A stretch of 15,536 nucleotides of DNA from positions 12,146 to 27,681 of the forward strand of contig DDUQ01000013.1 in assembly GCA_002344885.1 (NCBI GenBank), given 5' to 3'. The position numbers and the translations under genes are program-made. Position 1 is the first letter of the stretch. Each line of letters begins with the position of its first letter. Shown here one piece after another: positions 1 to 7,256 of this stretch. The notes beneath the pieces are model-generated. The model was not told the DNA's origin. It made no database searches and was given only the letters and a program-made list of their open reading frames with translations. Source of the DNA: Comamonadaceae bacterium UBA2334 (GTDB lineage: Bacteria > Pseudomonadota > Gammaproteobacteria > Burkholderiales > Burkholderiaceae_C).

Positions 1-252
<252 letters not shown>

Positions 253-298
253 GGTCAGTCCTGGTCAATGGGTAAAACGTTTGAATGCGTAGCGGTGT

Positions 299-1273
299 TC
301 AAGTCGCCACGCCGGTCTGGGGGACGCGCTGGCGCGTGATCTGTTCGATTTCCTGGGGGTTCAACAGCCGTTGCGGAATGAGTTCACCGTTGGCGATGGT
401 TGCGCTGCCCAACAGCACGTCCGCCGTGGGGCCATGGACAGAAACCTCCGCCGTGTCGGGCAGCGCGGTACGCCGACGCATGCCGCTGGTGAACCGGGCC
501 GCATTGTCGGCATCCAGCATGACGGGCGTGTGATCGGCCAGCAGCAGGTCCACCGGGTGCAGGCGTTGCAAGCGTTCGTCAGCGCTCAACGCGGTCAGTT
601 CTTCGAGCGTGATGCACTGGTTTTCAGTGAAGCTGCCGGTTTGGGTCCGTCGCAATGCACGCAAATGGCCAACGGTTCCCAAGGCCTTGGCTATGTCTTC
701 ACCCAAGGTGCGGATGTAGGTGCCCTTGCTGCACAATGCATCCACAACAATAGCTGCAAATCCTTCTGTATCAAACGCTGAAGCCATTTTTAGTTCAAAA
801 ATTTCGATATCCCGAGGCGTGCGCTCGACGGTTTCGCCGGCCCGTGCGTACTCGTACAGCGCTTTGCCGTCTTTCTTCAGCGCGGAATACATCGGCGGCA
901 GTTGCTGCTGCCGGCCGAGCATGTGGCTTGCCAGGGCATTCAGTGCAGCGTTGTCCGGATCTGGCGCGGGGCCAGTGCACACCACGTCACCTTCGGCATC
1001 GCCCGTGGCAGTTGCCTGCCCCAGCCTGACAACCGCACGGTAGCGCTTGCGCGCATCCAGGTGTTGTTGGCTGAACTTGGTGGCGGCACCAAAACAAATG
1101 GGCAAAACGCCCGTTGCCAACGGGTCGAGCGTGCCGGTGTGGCCGGCCTTTTCAGCGGCGAACAACCACTTGACCTTTTGCAAAGCCTGGTTGCTGGACA
1201 GTCCCAGCGGTTTGTCGAGCAACAACACCCCATGCACAGGGCGCCGCTGCACCCGTGTGCGTGGCGCAGTCAT
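299..1273 (-). CDS. truB: tRNA pseudouridine(55) synthase TruB
   Basis: TruB converts U55 in the T-loop of tRNAs to pseudouridine in the cytoplasm and also acts as a tRNA folding chaperone. The 324-residue product is close to the usual size (E. coli TruB is 314). An opening GVLLLDKPLG block is at residues 15-24. The catalytic motif GHTGTLDPLATG is at 44-55, with the nucleophile Asp50. The substrate-loop block SALKKDGKALYEYAR is at 130-144 and the conserved CSKGTYIRTLGEDIA at 181-195. The start ATG lies 2 bp after the rbfA stop, which implies translational coupling. One oddity is a stretch of about 70 bases near 741-810, coding for residues 155-178. It is about 34% GC in an otherwise GC-rich gene and resembles two intergenic AT-rich repeats elsewhere in the window. 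There the beta-hairpin before CSKGTYIR is about four residues longer than in E. coli. Confidence 0.97.
   Translation of the reverse strand: MTAPRTRVQRRPVHGVLLLDKPLGLSSNQALQKVKWLFAAEKAGHTGTLDPLATGVLPICFGAATKFSQQHLDARKRYRAVVRLGQATATGDAEGDVVCTGPAPDPDNAALNALASHMLGRQQQLPPMYSALKKDGKALYEYARAGETVERTPRDIEIFELKMASAFDTEGFAAIVVDALCSKGTYIRTLGEDIAKALGTVGHLRALRRTQTGSFTENQCITLEELTALSADERLQRLHPVDLLLADHTPVMLDADNAARFTSGMRRRTALPDTAEVSVHGPTADVLLGSATIANGELIPQRLLNPQEIEQITRQRVPQTGVAT
746..801 (+). repeat. AT-rich dispersed repeat, copy A, inside truB
   Basis: Copy A reads AACAATAGC at 746-754, then 30 bases after the TAGC (751-754), then CATTTTTAGTTCAAA at 785-799. The last block matches copy B (11990-12004) at 13 of 15 positions. 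The distance from TAGC to the CAT block is 34 bases here and 35 in copies B and C. GC is about 34%, against roughly 60% in the flanking truB sequence. It lies antisense to truB and is read through in frame as residues 158-176. Similar short elements containing an ATAGCTGC core are, from memory, common in Comamonadaceae genomes; that link is inference. Confidence 0.5.
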
Positions 1274-1275
1274 CT

Positions 1276-1641
1276 CTACTCTTCTTTGGCGCGGGAGGAC
1301 ACAGCCTTGGCGATCAGGGCGCTCATGTCGGCGGCACGCTCGGTGGTGCGGTCGAAATGGAAGTGCAGAGAAGGCACGGTGTGGATGTGCAATCGCTTGA
1401 ACAGGCCATTGCGCAGGAAGCCAGCGGCCTGGTTCAAAGCCTGCTCTGTCTGTTCCGGGTCACCCACCAGCAGGCTGAAGTACACCTTGGCGTGTGCATA
1501 GTCAGGCGTCACCTCCACCGAGTTGACAGTGACCATGCCCACGCGCGGATCCTTCAGCTCGCGGGCAATCAGCTCGGTCAGATCGCGCTGGATCTGATCG
1601 GCCACACGGTAGCTGCGGTTGGGAACGGAAGACTTCTTCAT
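1276..1641 (-). CDS. rbfA: 30S ribosome-binding factor A (RbfA)
   Basis: RbfA is a small KH-fold protein that binds immature 30S subunits and helps process and fold the 5' end of 16S rRNA; it is also a cold-shock factor. The 121-residue length fits the family (about 115-135). Visible signatures are the N-terminal RVADQIQRDL helix (residues 12-21), the LKDPRVGMVTVNSVEVTPDY block (29-48), the AKVYFSLL strand and the AGFLRNGL segment (73-80) that forms the AxG-kinked KH element. The C-terminal LHFHFDRTTERA strand and turn is typical. The gene starts 18 bp after the infB stop and ends 2 bp before truB. No clear Shine-Dalgarno precedes its ATG, so translation may depend on coupling to infB. Confidence 0.97.
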   Translation of the reverse strand: MKKSSVPNRSYRVADQIQRDLTELIARELKDPRVGMVTVNSVEVTPDYAHAKVYFSLLVGDPEQTEQALNQAAGFLRNGLFKRLHIHTVPSLHFHFDRTTERAADMSALIAKAVSSRAKEE

Positions 1642-1659
1642 GCGGTCAGCGTACGGGCA

Positions 1660-4641
1660 TCAGAGCGTTCGGGCAATTTCCTTGACTTCGAAGAACTCGA
1701 GCTGGTCGCCTTCCTTGATGTCGTTGTAGTTGCGCAGTTTGATACCGCATTCGAAGCCTTCCTTGACTTCGCGCACATCGTCCTTCATGCGCTTGAGCGA
1801 GTCGATTTCGCCGGTGTAGACCACGACGTTCTCGCGGATCAGGCGGAACGACGCGCTCCGGTTGACCTGACCGGACGTGACCATACAGCCAGCCACCGTA
1901 CCGATCTTCGATGCAACGAACACCGTGCGGATCTCGGCCATACCGATGATTTCTTCCTTCTTGTCTGGCGTCAGCATGCCCGACATGGCTTGCTTCACAT
2001 CATCGACAGCGTCGTAAATGATGTTGTAGTAACGGATGTCCACGTCGTTGCCTTCGGCCACTTTGCGGGCATTGGCATCGGCACGGGTATTGAACCCGAT
2101 GATCACGGCTTTGGACGCGATGGCCAGGTTGATGTCCGATTCGCTGATGCCACCGACACCGGCGTACACCATCTGGACCTTGACCTCGTCTGTCGACAGC
2201 TTGAGCAACGAAGCCGCCAGCGCTTCCTGCGAGCCTTGTACGTCCGCCTTGACGATGATGGGCAGCACCTTGACTTCGCCGGCAGTCATGTCCGAGAACA
2301 CGCTTTCCAGCTTGGCCGCCTGTTGCTTGGCCAGCTTGGTCGAGCGGTACTTGCCGGCACGGTAGGTGGCGATTTCGCGGGCGCGGCGTTCATCGGCCAT
2401 GACCATGAATTCGTCGCCGGCCTGGGGCACTTCGGTCAAACCCTGGATTTCCACCGGGATGGAAGGACCTGCGGCTTTGGTCGGCTTGCCGTTTTCGTCG
2501 AGCATGGCGCGAACGCGGCCATAAGTCTGTCCGGCCAGCACCACGTCGCCGGTTTTCAGCGTGCCCGCCTGAACGAGTACGGTGGCGACAGGGCCACGGC
2601 CCTTGTCCAGCTTGGCTTCGATGACCAGGCCTTTGGCCATGGCATCGACCACCGCGCGCAGTTCCAGCACTTCGGCTTGCAGCAGCACCTGTTCCAGCAG
2701 TTCGTCGATACCCAAGCCGGTCTTGGATGACACCGCGACAAAGGGTGAATCACCACCATAGTCTTCAGGCACCACCTCTTCCACGACCAATTCTTGTTTG
2801 ACCCGGTCCGGGTTGGCATCAGGCTTGTCAGCCTTGGTGATGGCCACCACGATGGGCACCTTCGCTGCCTTGGCGTGCTTGATGGCTTCTTTGGTCTGCG
2901 GCATCACACCGTCATCCGCTGCCACCACCAGAATGACGATGTCGGTTGCCTGGGCACCGCGTGCCCGCATGGCCGTGAAGGCTTCGTGGCCGGGCGTGTC
3001 CAGGAATGAGACCATCCCACGCGGTGTTTCCACGTGATAGGCACCAATGTGCTGGGTGATGCCGCCGGCTTCACCCGCCGCCACTTTGGCTCGACGGATG
3101 TAATCCAGCAACGACGTTTTCCCGTGATCCACGTGGCCCATCACAGTCACCACAGGAGCGCGGGGTGCCTGCTCGCCAGCATGAGACGACACTTCGTCGT
3201 CGGTGAAGGCTTCGGGGTCGTCCAGGGCGGCCTGCACGGCGCGGTGCCCCAGTTCTTCGACCACGATCATCGCGGTGTCCTGATCCAGCGCCTGGTTGAT
3301 CGTCACCATTTGCCCCAGCTTCATCAATTGCTTGATGACCTCGGACGATTTGACGCTCATCTTGTGCGCCAGTTCGGCCACGGTGATGGTTTCGGGGACG
3401 TGAATTTCCAACACCTTGGCTTCAACCGGTGCCACGAACGAGGACGAGCCTGCATCGCGGCTGTCGCGGTCACCTTTGCGTCCCTTGGGGCCACTGCGCC
3501 AGTTGGTGCTGCGGCCACTGGAGGTGTCGCCACGGGTTTTGATTTCTTTCTTCTTGCCCGATTCGTCTTTCCAGGTGGAAGACAGGTTCTCGGACTTGAC
3601 TTCTTTCTTGCCCCCACCGCCACCGGCGTTGCCAGCACCACCAGCAGGCGCACCAGCGGCTGGGCGTGCCGCGCCGGGCGCACCGGCGGGTTTGTGCAGA
3701 GTGCCTTTGATGCCTCCCTTGCCCTCGCCTGCTGCCGCTTTGGCTTCGGGCGCTGGTTCGGGCTTTTTGGCAACCAATACCTTTTTGGGTGCCGACATCA
3801 TTTCCCGGATGGCGGCTGCCTCGGCTTCGGCTTTGCGCCGACGGTCCTGGAGCTCTTTGGCCCGGGCGGCTTCGGCCGCTTTTTCTGCGGCTGCTTTGGC
3901 CAGATTGGCGCGCTTGATGTCTTCTGCGCTCGGCGCGGGTGGGGCAACAGGTGCAGGCGCAACCGGTGCCGGGGCTGGCGCGGCCGCAGGCGCATCTGCC
4001 TTGGCAGGCACTTCAGCCACAGGTTCTACCGTTGGTGCGACAGGTTCTGCGGGCGCTGCGGGCACCACTTTTTTGTCCATGGCATGCCGAGCTGCCGACA
4101 ACATGGCTGCTTCTTCCTGTGCGCGGGCTCGGGCGGCTTCGCGGTCACGCTCGCGATTGCGCTCGGCCTCTTCGGCGGCGGCCTCACGGGCTTCCTGCTC
4201 TTCCCGTGCCTGACGGATTTGCGCCAACTCTTCCTCTTGCTGGCGCAACAGGGCGGCTTGCTGCCGCGCTTCTTCCTCGCGGCGTGCCAACTCGGCGGTG
4301 TCAATGGCAGGTGCCGCAGGTGGCTCAGCGGCAGTTTCTTCATCGCGCTGGATGAATGTGCGTTTCTTGCGCACTTCTACCTGGATGGTGCGTGCCCGGC
4401 CTGTGGCATCGGCCTGCTTGATTTCAGACGTTGACTTCTTGGTCAGGGTGATCTTTTTACGCTCACCTGTGGCCGTGCCGTGGCTGACCTGAAGGTAGTT
4501 CAGCAACTTGTGCTTGTCAGATTCCGAGACGGAGTCGTTGGCCGACGCCTTGGGTACACCGGCACTGGCCAATTGTTCCAACAAGGTGTGGGTGGATTTG
4601 TGCAGCTCGGCTGCCAGTTCTGCGACGCTGATACTGGTCAT
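1660..4641 (-). CDS. infB: Translation initiation factor IF-2
   Basis: IF2 is the GTPase that places fMet-tRNA on the 30S subunit and promotes 50S joining. The 993-residue protein is of the long proteobacterial type. An IF2 N-terminal domain (residues 1-50, MTSISVAELAAELHKS) is followed by a long charged Ala/Glu/Arg coiled-coil-like stretch (about 115-280). An Ala/Pro then Gly/Lys-rich linker (about 290-400) and a second IF2_N domain (about 408-460) come next. The G domain begins near 495: G1 GHVDHGKT 502-509, G3 DTPGH 548-552, G4 TKAD 602-605, G5 SSK 638-640. Domains 2, 3 and the fMet-tRNA-binding C2 domain then run to the end. The G4 motif has Thr in place of the usual Asn of NKxD. A strong GGAGG site precedes the ATG. 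The gene lies 27 bp after nusA and 18 bp before rbfA. Confidence 0.98.
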   Translation of the reverse strand: MTSISVAELAAELHKSTHTLLEQLASAGVPKASANDSVSESDKHKLLNYLQVSHGTATGERKKITLTKKSTSEIKQADATGRARTIQVEVRKKRTFIQRDEETAAEPPAAPAIDTAELARREEEARQQAALLRQQEEELAQIRQAREEQEAREAAAEEAERNRERDREAARARAQEEAAMLSAARHAMDKKVVPAAPAEPVAPTVEPVAEVPAKADAPAAAPAPAPVAPAPVAPPAPSAEDIKRANLAKAAAEKAAEAARAKELQDRRRKAEAEAAAIREMMSAPKKVLVAKKPEPAPEAKAAAGEGKGGIKGTLHKPAGAPGAARPAAGAPAGGAGNAGGGGGKKEVKSENLSSTWKDESGKKKEIKTRGDTSSGRSTNWRSGPKGRKGDRDSRDAGSSSFVAPVEAKVLEIHVPETITVAELAHKMSVKSSEVIKQLMKLGQMVTINQALDQDTAMIVVEELGHRAVQAALDDPEAFTDDEVSSHAGEQAPRAPVVTVMGHVDHGKTSLLDYIRRAKVAAGEAGGITQHIGAYHVETPRGMVSFLDTPGHEAFTAMRARGAQATDIVILVVAADDGVMPQTKEAIKHAKAAKVPIVVAITKADKPDANPDRVKQELVVEEVVPEDYGGDSPFVAVSSKTGLGIDELLEQVLLQAEVLELRAVVDAMAKGLVIEAKLDKGRGPVATVLVQAGTLKTGDVVLAGQTYGRVRAMLDENGKPTKAAGPSIPVEIQGLTEVPQAGDEFMVMADERRAREIATYRAGKYRSTKLAKQQAAKLESVFSDMTAGEVKVLPIIVKADVQGSQEALAASLLKLSTDEVKVQMVYAGVGGISESDINLAIASKAVIIGFNTRADANARKVAEGNDVDIRYYNIIYDAVDDVKQAMSGMLTPDKKEEIIGMAEIRTVFVASKIGTVAGCMVTSGQVNRSASFRLIRENVVVYTGEIDSLKRMKDDVREVKEGFECGIKLRNYNDIKEGDQLEFFEVKEIARTL

Positions 4642-4647
4642 GGGTGG

Positions 4648-4654
4648 TTCCTCC
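4648..4654 (-). promoter_or_regulatory. infB Shine-Dalgarno site
   Basis: The minus strand reads GGAGGAA ending six bases before the infB ATG at 4641. It is the strongest ribosome binding site in the operon and fixes the infB start. A second GGAGG lies a few bases further upstream, next to the nusA stop codon, in the 27-bp nusA-infB gap. The doubled site fits a need for high IF2 output independent of nusA translation; that purpose is inference. Confidence 0.8.
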
Positions 4655-4668
4655 GTTGGCCTCCGTGA

Positions 4669-6168
4669 TCAGGACTGGGCTTGGGCTTCGTCACCGGAAA
4701 ACCAGTGCGCCCTTGCCTGCATGATCAATGCGGTTGCCTCTTCGGCGCTCTGGCCTGTGATGTCGGACAACTCGTCTGTGGCCAGATCGGCCAGGTCGTC
4801 GCGGCTGTTCACACCTGCTTCAACCAGTTTGGCAATCAGTTCGGGTGACAGGCCTTCGATGTCTCGCAAATCTTGCGACACTTCTTCAACACTTTCTTCC
4901 TTGACCAGTTCCATGGTCAGCAGGGCATCTTTGGCCCGGCTGCGCAACTCGGTCACGGTGTCTTCGTCAAACGCCTCGATTTCCAGCATTTCCTGCAGCG
5001 GCACATAGGCCACTTCTTCGAGGCTGCTGAAGCCTTCTTCGATCAGGATATCGGCGATCTCCTGGTCGACGTCCAGCTTGGCCATGAACAGCTTGCGCAC
5101 GGAGTCCGCTTCCTCAGCCTGCTTCTGTGCAGACTCGTCCGCGGTCATGATGTTGATGCGCCAGCCCGTCAGCTCGGAAGCCAGGCGAACGTTCTGACCA
5201 CCGCGCCCGATGGCGATGGCCAGGTTTTCTTCATCGACGACGACATCCATCGCATGGCGCTCTTCATCGACCACGATGGACTGCACGTTGGCGGGTGCCA
5301 GTGCGCCGATCACAAATTGCGCCGGGTCTTCGCTCCACAGCACGATGTCGACACGCTCGCCGGCCAGTTCGGTGGTCACGCCGTTCACACGGGAGCCGCG
5401 CACACCCACACAGGTACCGATGGGGTCCACCCTTTTGTCACGTGACAGCACGGCAATTTTGGCGCGCGAGCCTGGATCGCGTGCACACGATTTGATTTCG
5501 AGCAGGCCCTGCTCGATTTCAGGCACTTCGGAACGGAACAGCTCGACCATGAAACTCGGTGCCGAGCGGGACAGCAAAATGGGCGCGCCACGCAAGGTCA
5601 GATCCACCTCAGTGATGATGGCCCTGACGCGGTCGCCGGTGCGGAAGTTCTCTTTGGGGATCATTTCACCGCGCTTCAGGCGGCCTTCGACCCGACCGCT
5701 TTCGACAATGATGTCACCCTTGTCCATGCGCTTGACCGTGCCGACAAAAATCTTCTCTCCACGCGACATGAAGTCGTTGAGCAGCATTTCACGTTCCGCA
5801 TCGCGAATCTTCTGCAGGATGACCTGCTTGGCAGCCATGGCGCCGATGCGGCCGATGGGCACACTCTCCACAGGCTTCTCGATGTAATCGCCCACCTCGA
5901 TGTCGGCAATGTCGTCGCGCGCGTCGGACAGCATTTCTTCTGCATCGGGGTTCTGAAGGCCTGCCTCGTCGGGCACAACGAGCCAGCGGCGGAAGGTTTC
6001 GTACTGGCCGCTGTCCCGGTCAATGACCACGCGCATGTCGACATCGCCGCTGTACAGCTTTTTGGTGGCTGATGCCAGCGCCAGCTCGACCGCGCCAAAC
6101 ACCACGTCACGTTCAACGTTTTTTTCGCGCGAAATCGCGTCGACCAACATCAGGAGTTCACGGTTCAT
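4669..6168 (-). CDS. nusA: Transcription termination/antitermination factor NusA
   Basis: NusA binds RNA polymerase near the RNA exit channel, stimulates pausing and intrinsic termination, and takes part in antitermination and transcription-translation coupling. The product has 499 residues (E. coli 495). The N-terminal RNAP-binding domain covers about 1-135, starting MNRELLMLVDAISREK. The S1 domain is about 137-200 (VGTVKRMDKGDIIVESG). KH1 contains GVRGSRV at 255-261 and KH2 contains GRGGQNVRLA at 321-330. Two acidic helix-hairpin-helix repeats follow (AR1 about 365-420, AR2 about 437-487), as in proteobacteria such as E. coli whose alphaCTD binds AR2. It starts 47 bp after rimP. In other bacteria this operon is controlled by NusA itself, which is relevant because an intrinsic terminator lies in the leader upstream of rimP. 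Confidence 0.98.
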   Translation of the reverse strand: MNRELLMLVDAISREKNVERDVVFGAVELALASATKKLYSGDVDMRVVIDRDSGQYETFRRWLVVPDEAGLQNPDAEEMLSDARDDIADIEVGDYIEKPVESVPIGRIGAMAAKQVILQKIRDAEREMLLNDFMSRGEKIFVGTVKRMDKGDIIVESGRVEGRLKRGEMIPKENFRTGDRVRAIITEVDLTLRGAPILLSRSAPSFMVELFRSEVPEIEQGLLEIKSCARDPGSRAKIAVLSRDKRVDPIGTCVGVRGSRVNGVTTELAGERVDIVLWSEDPAQFVIGALAPANVQSIVVDEERHAMDVVVDEENLAIAIGRGGQNVRLASELTGWRINIMTADESAQKQAEEADSVRKLFMAKLDVDQEIADILIEEGFSSLEEVAYVPLQEMLEIEAFDEDTVTELRSRAKDALLTMELVKEESVEEVSQDLRDIEGLSPELIAKLVEAGVNSRDDLADLATDELSDITGQSAEEATALIMQARAHWFSGDEAQAQS

Positions 6169-6215
6169 ATGTGTGGCCTGCCTTTCTTTCTTCTGCCGTC
6201 AGATAGTTCAAATGT

Positions 6216-6809
6216 TCAGGATTCGGGTGAGGACAAATCGCTGGCCGTTGTTTTGGCCGGTGTTTTTCTGCCCTTGAAATCAACGATGGGTGCCAAACGG
6301 GCTTCACGTATCTCGCCGAGCGTGAATTGCATGGCTTGCATGGGGGCCTGGGCGCGCTTTTTACTGACGCGCACGCCCGGTTTGGTATCGGGTGCGTCTG
6401 ACCAGACGATTTGCCAGTGGCCTGCTTGATCGGTGGCTTCCAGCGTACCCCGGAATTTCTTGCGGTTGGCCGCCACGTCCGTGCCGGTGACGCCGATGGG
6501 TTGCTGCAGCGTGACGTCGATGATGTGACCCACAAACCGGGCAAAGTCACCCTCGTTGCGCAGGGGACGGTCAATGCCGGGGGAGCCGACTTCCAGTCGC
6601 CGGTAGTCCACCTGTTCGACTTCCAGCAGAAACTGCAATTGCCGCGTCACGACCTCGCAGTCCTCTACCGTGACAAACTGCTCCGGCGTGCCCGGTACAA
6701 AGGGCATGTCGATGGTGATGCGCAGCAAGCCACCCGCAGAACGTTCAATTTCCACGAGGTCGTAGCCCAAACCGGTCACGGTCTGTTCGACAGAGGCTTG
6801 CCAGGTCAT
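6216..6809 (-). CDS. rimP: Ribosome maturation factor RimP
   Basis: RimP binds the free 30S subunit and assists late assembly around protein S12. With the ATG at 6809 the product has 197 residues, longer than E. coli RimP (about 150), with a variable Lys/Ala/Ser-rich tail (about 180-197). Visible family features are the GYDLVEIE segment near residues 15-22, the VEDCEVVTRQL block near 48-58 and the diagnostic VGSPGIDRPLR near 74-84. A C-terminal SH3-like domain (about 88-175) contains KKFRGTL. An in-frame TTG at 6821 would add four residues (TTG ACC GCA CAC). Neither start has a recognisable Shine-Dalgarno sequence, and ATG 6809 is preferred on codon identity alone. It is the first gene of the operon, downstream of the promoter and attenuator-like leader at 6839-6947. 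Confidence 0.95.
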   Translation of the reverse strand: MTWQASVEQTVTGLGYDLVEIERSAGGLLRITIDMPFVPGTPEQFVTVEDCEVVTRQLQFLLEVEQVDYRRLEVGSPGIDRPLRNEGDFARFVGHIIDVTLQQPIGVTGTDVAANRKKFRGTLEATDQAGHWQIVWSDAPDTKPGVRVSKKRAQAPMQAMQFTLGEIREARLAPIVDFKGRKTPAKTTASDLSSPES

Positions 6810-6838
6810 GTGTGCGGTCAAAAATCAGCCAGGTTGAT

Positions 6839-6907
6839 GACCAAACGTGCCGAATCGAAAAACGTTCGGCCAAAAAAAAAGGGCGGTGATAACCCGCCCG
6901 TTTGGTC
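6839..6907 (-). promoter_or_regulatory. Structured rimP leader RNA, predicted three-way junction around an attenuator
   Basis: On the minus-strand transcript, GACCAAACG (6907-6899) and CGTTTGGTC (6847-6839) form a perfect 9-bp long-range helix. Enclosed are the terminator hairpin (stem 6899-6894 with 6886-6881, U-tract to 6872) and a second hairpin with GCCGAA at 6870-6865 pairing TTCGGC at 6854-6849 and a 10-base loop. The long helix shares one base with the terminator stem, and its 3' strand lies downstream of the U-tract, so it can form only in read-through transcripts. This gives a compact three-helix leader ending about 29 bases before the rimP ATG. A rimP leader attenuator is an established Rfam-type element in gammaproteobacteria; whether this one is related is not known to me. 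Confidence 0.55.
6872..6899 (-). terminator. Rho-independent terminator / attenuator in the rimP leader
   Basis: Reading the minus strand, GGGCGG (6899-6894) pairs with CCGCCC (6886-6881) across a 7-base loop, followed by nine Ts (6880-6872). This is a textbook intrinsic terminator. It lies between the small membrane protein gene ending at 6977 and rimP. It could end transcripts from the upstream gene. Because a good promoter (6919-6947) lies just upstream, it would also terminate most transcripts from that promoter after about 40 bases, so attenuation of the rimP-nusA-infB operon is the more interesting reading. Confidence 0.88.
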
Positions 6908-6918
6908 GTGAAGCTCGT

Positions 6919-6947
6919 ATTCTAACCGCACGAAACGCGGCAAACAA
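6919..6947 (-). promoter_or_regulatory. Predicted sigma70 promoter of the rimP-nusA-infB operon
   Basis: The minus strand has a -35 element TTGTTT (6947-6942), a 17-base spacer and a -10 element TAGAAT (6924-6919). The -10 matches the consensus at 5 of 6 positions and the spacer is optimal. The expected start point is near 6912, which puts the terminator hairpin within the first 13-40 nucleotides of RNA. No other comparable promoter was seen between the terminator and rimP, so this is the likely operon promoter. It is a sequence prediction only. Confidence 0.7.
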
Positions 6948-6976
6948 CAGTCTCCAGCACCTTGTTGCAGCAATTT

Positions 6977-7198
6977 TCACATGCCCAACAACCATTGGAT
7001 GATGTTTTTGGCTACAAAACCCAGCATGCCGAACGACAACACCAGAAAGAGGATGAACGTGCCGAACTTGCCCGCTTTGGACTCACGCGCCAGGTTCAGC
7101 ACGATGAACAGCATGTACAGAATGAACGCGGTGACACCGACCGACATGCCAAAGGTCGCAACCTGAGCCTCGGTGTAGCCAAAAAGGGTGTTTTCCAT
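6977..7198 (-). CDS. Small two-helix membrane protein, DUF2788-like
   Basis: This 73-residue protein begins MENTLFGYTEAQVATFG. It has two hydrophobic helices (about residues 16-37, SVGVTAFILYMLFIVLNLAR, and about 46-70, FGTFILFLVLSFGMLGFVAKN). They are joined by a short basic loop containing ESKAGKFG. The layout and the SKAGKFGTF loop match my recollection of the DUF2788 family of small inner-membrane proteins in beta- and gammaproteobacteria; the function is unknown. The start ATG at 7198 has no clear ribosome binding site. The gene lies 58 bp after the DUF2189 gene on the same strand and ends about 78 bp before the rimP terminator. It may be the last gene of the upstream transcription unit. 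Confidence 0.75.
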   Translation of the reverse strand: MENTLFGYTEAQVATFGMSVGVTAFILYMLFIVLNLARESKAGKFGTFILFLVLSFGMLGFVAKNIIQWLLGM

Positions 7199-7256
7199 GG
7201 TGTGGTGACGGGCAAACGGCAGGATGGGAACTGCGCGAGCAACCTGGGAGTATCGC

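Noticed and set aside
1255..2730. 491-codon plus-strand open frame opposite rbfA and infB
   Set aside because: It is the mirror of strongly conserved infB and rbfA coding on the minus strand. Long antisense frames are expected in GC-rich DNA, and the His/Asp/Gly-rich translation is typical of such shadows.
3034..4434. 466-codon plus-strand open frame opposite infB
   Set aside because: Phe/Gly/Cys-rich translation caused by the antisense of the Ala/Glu/Lys-rich IF2 linker; it has no recognisable domain.
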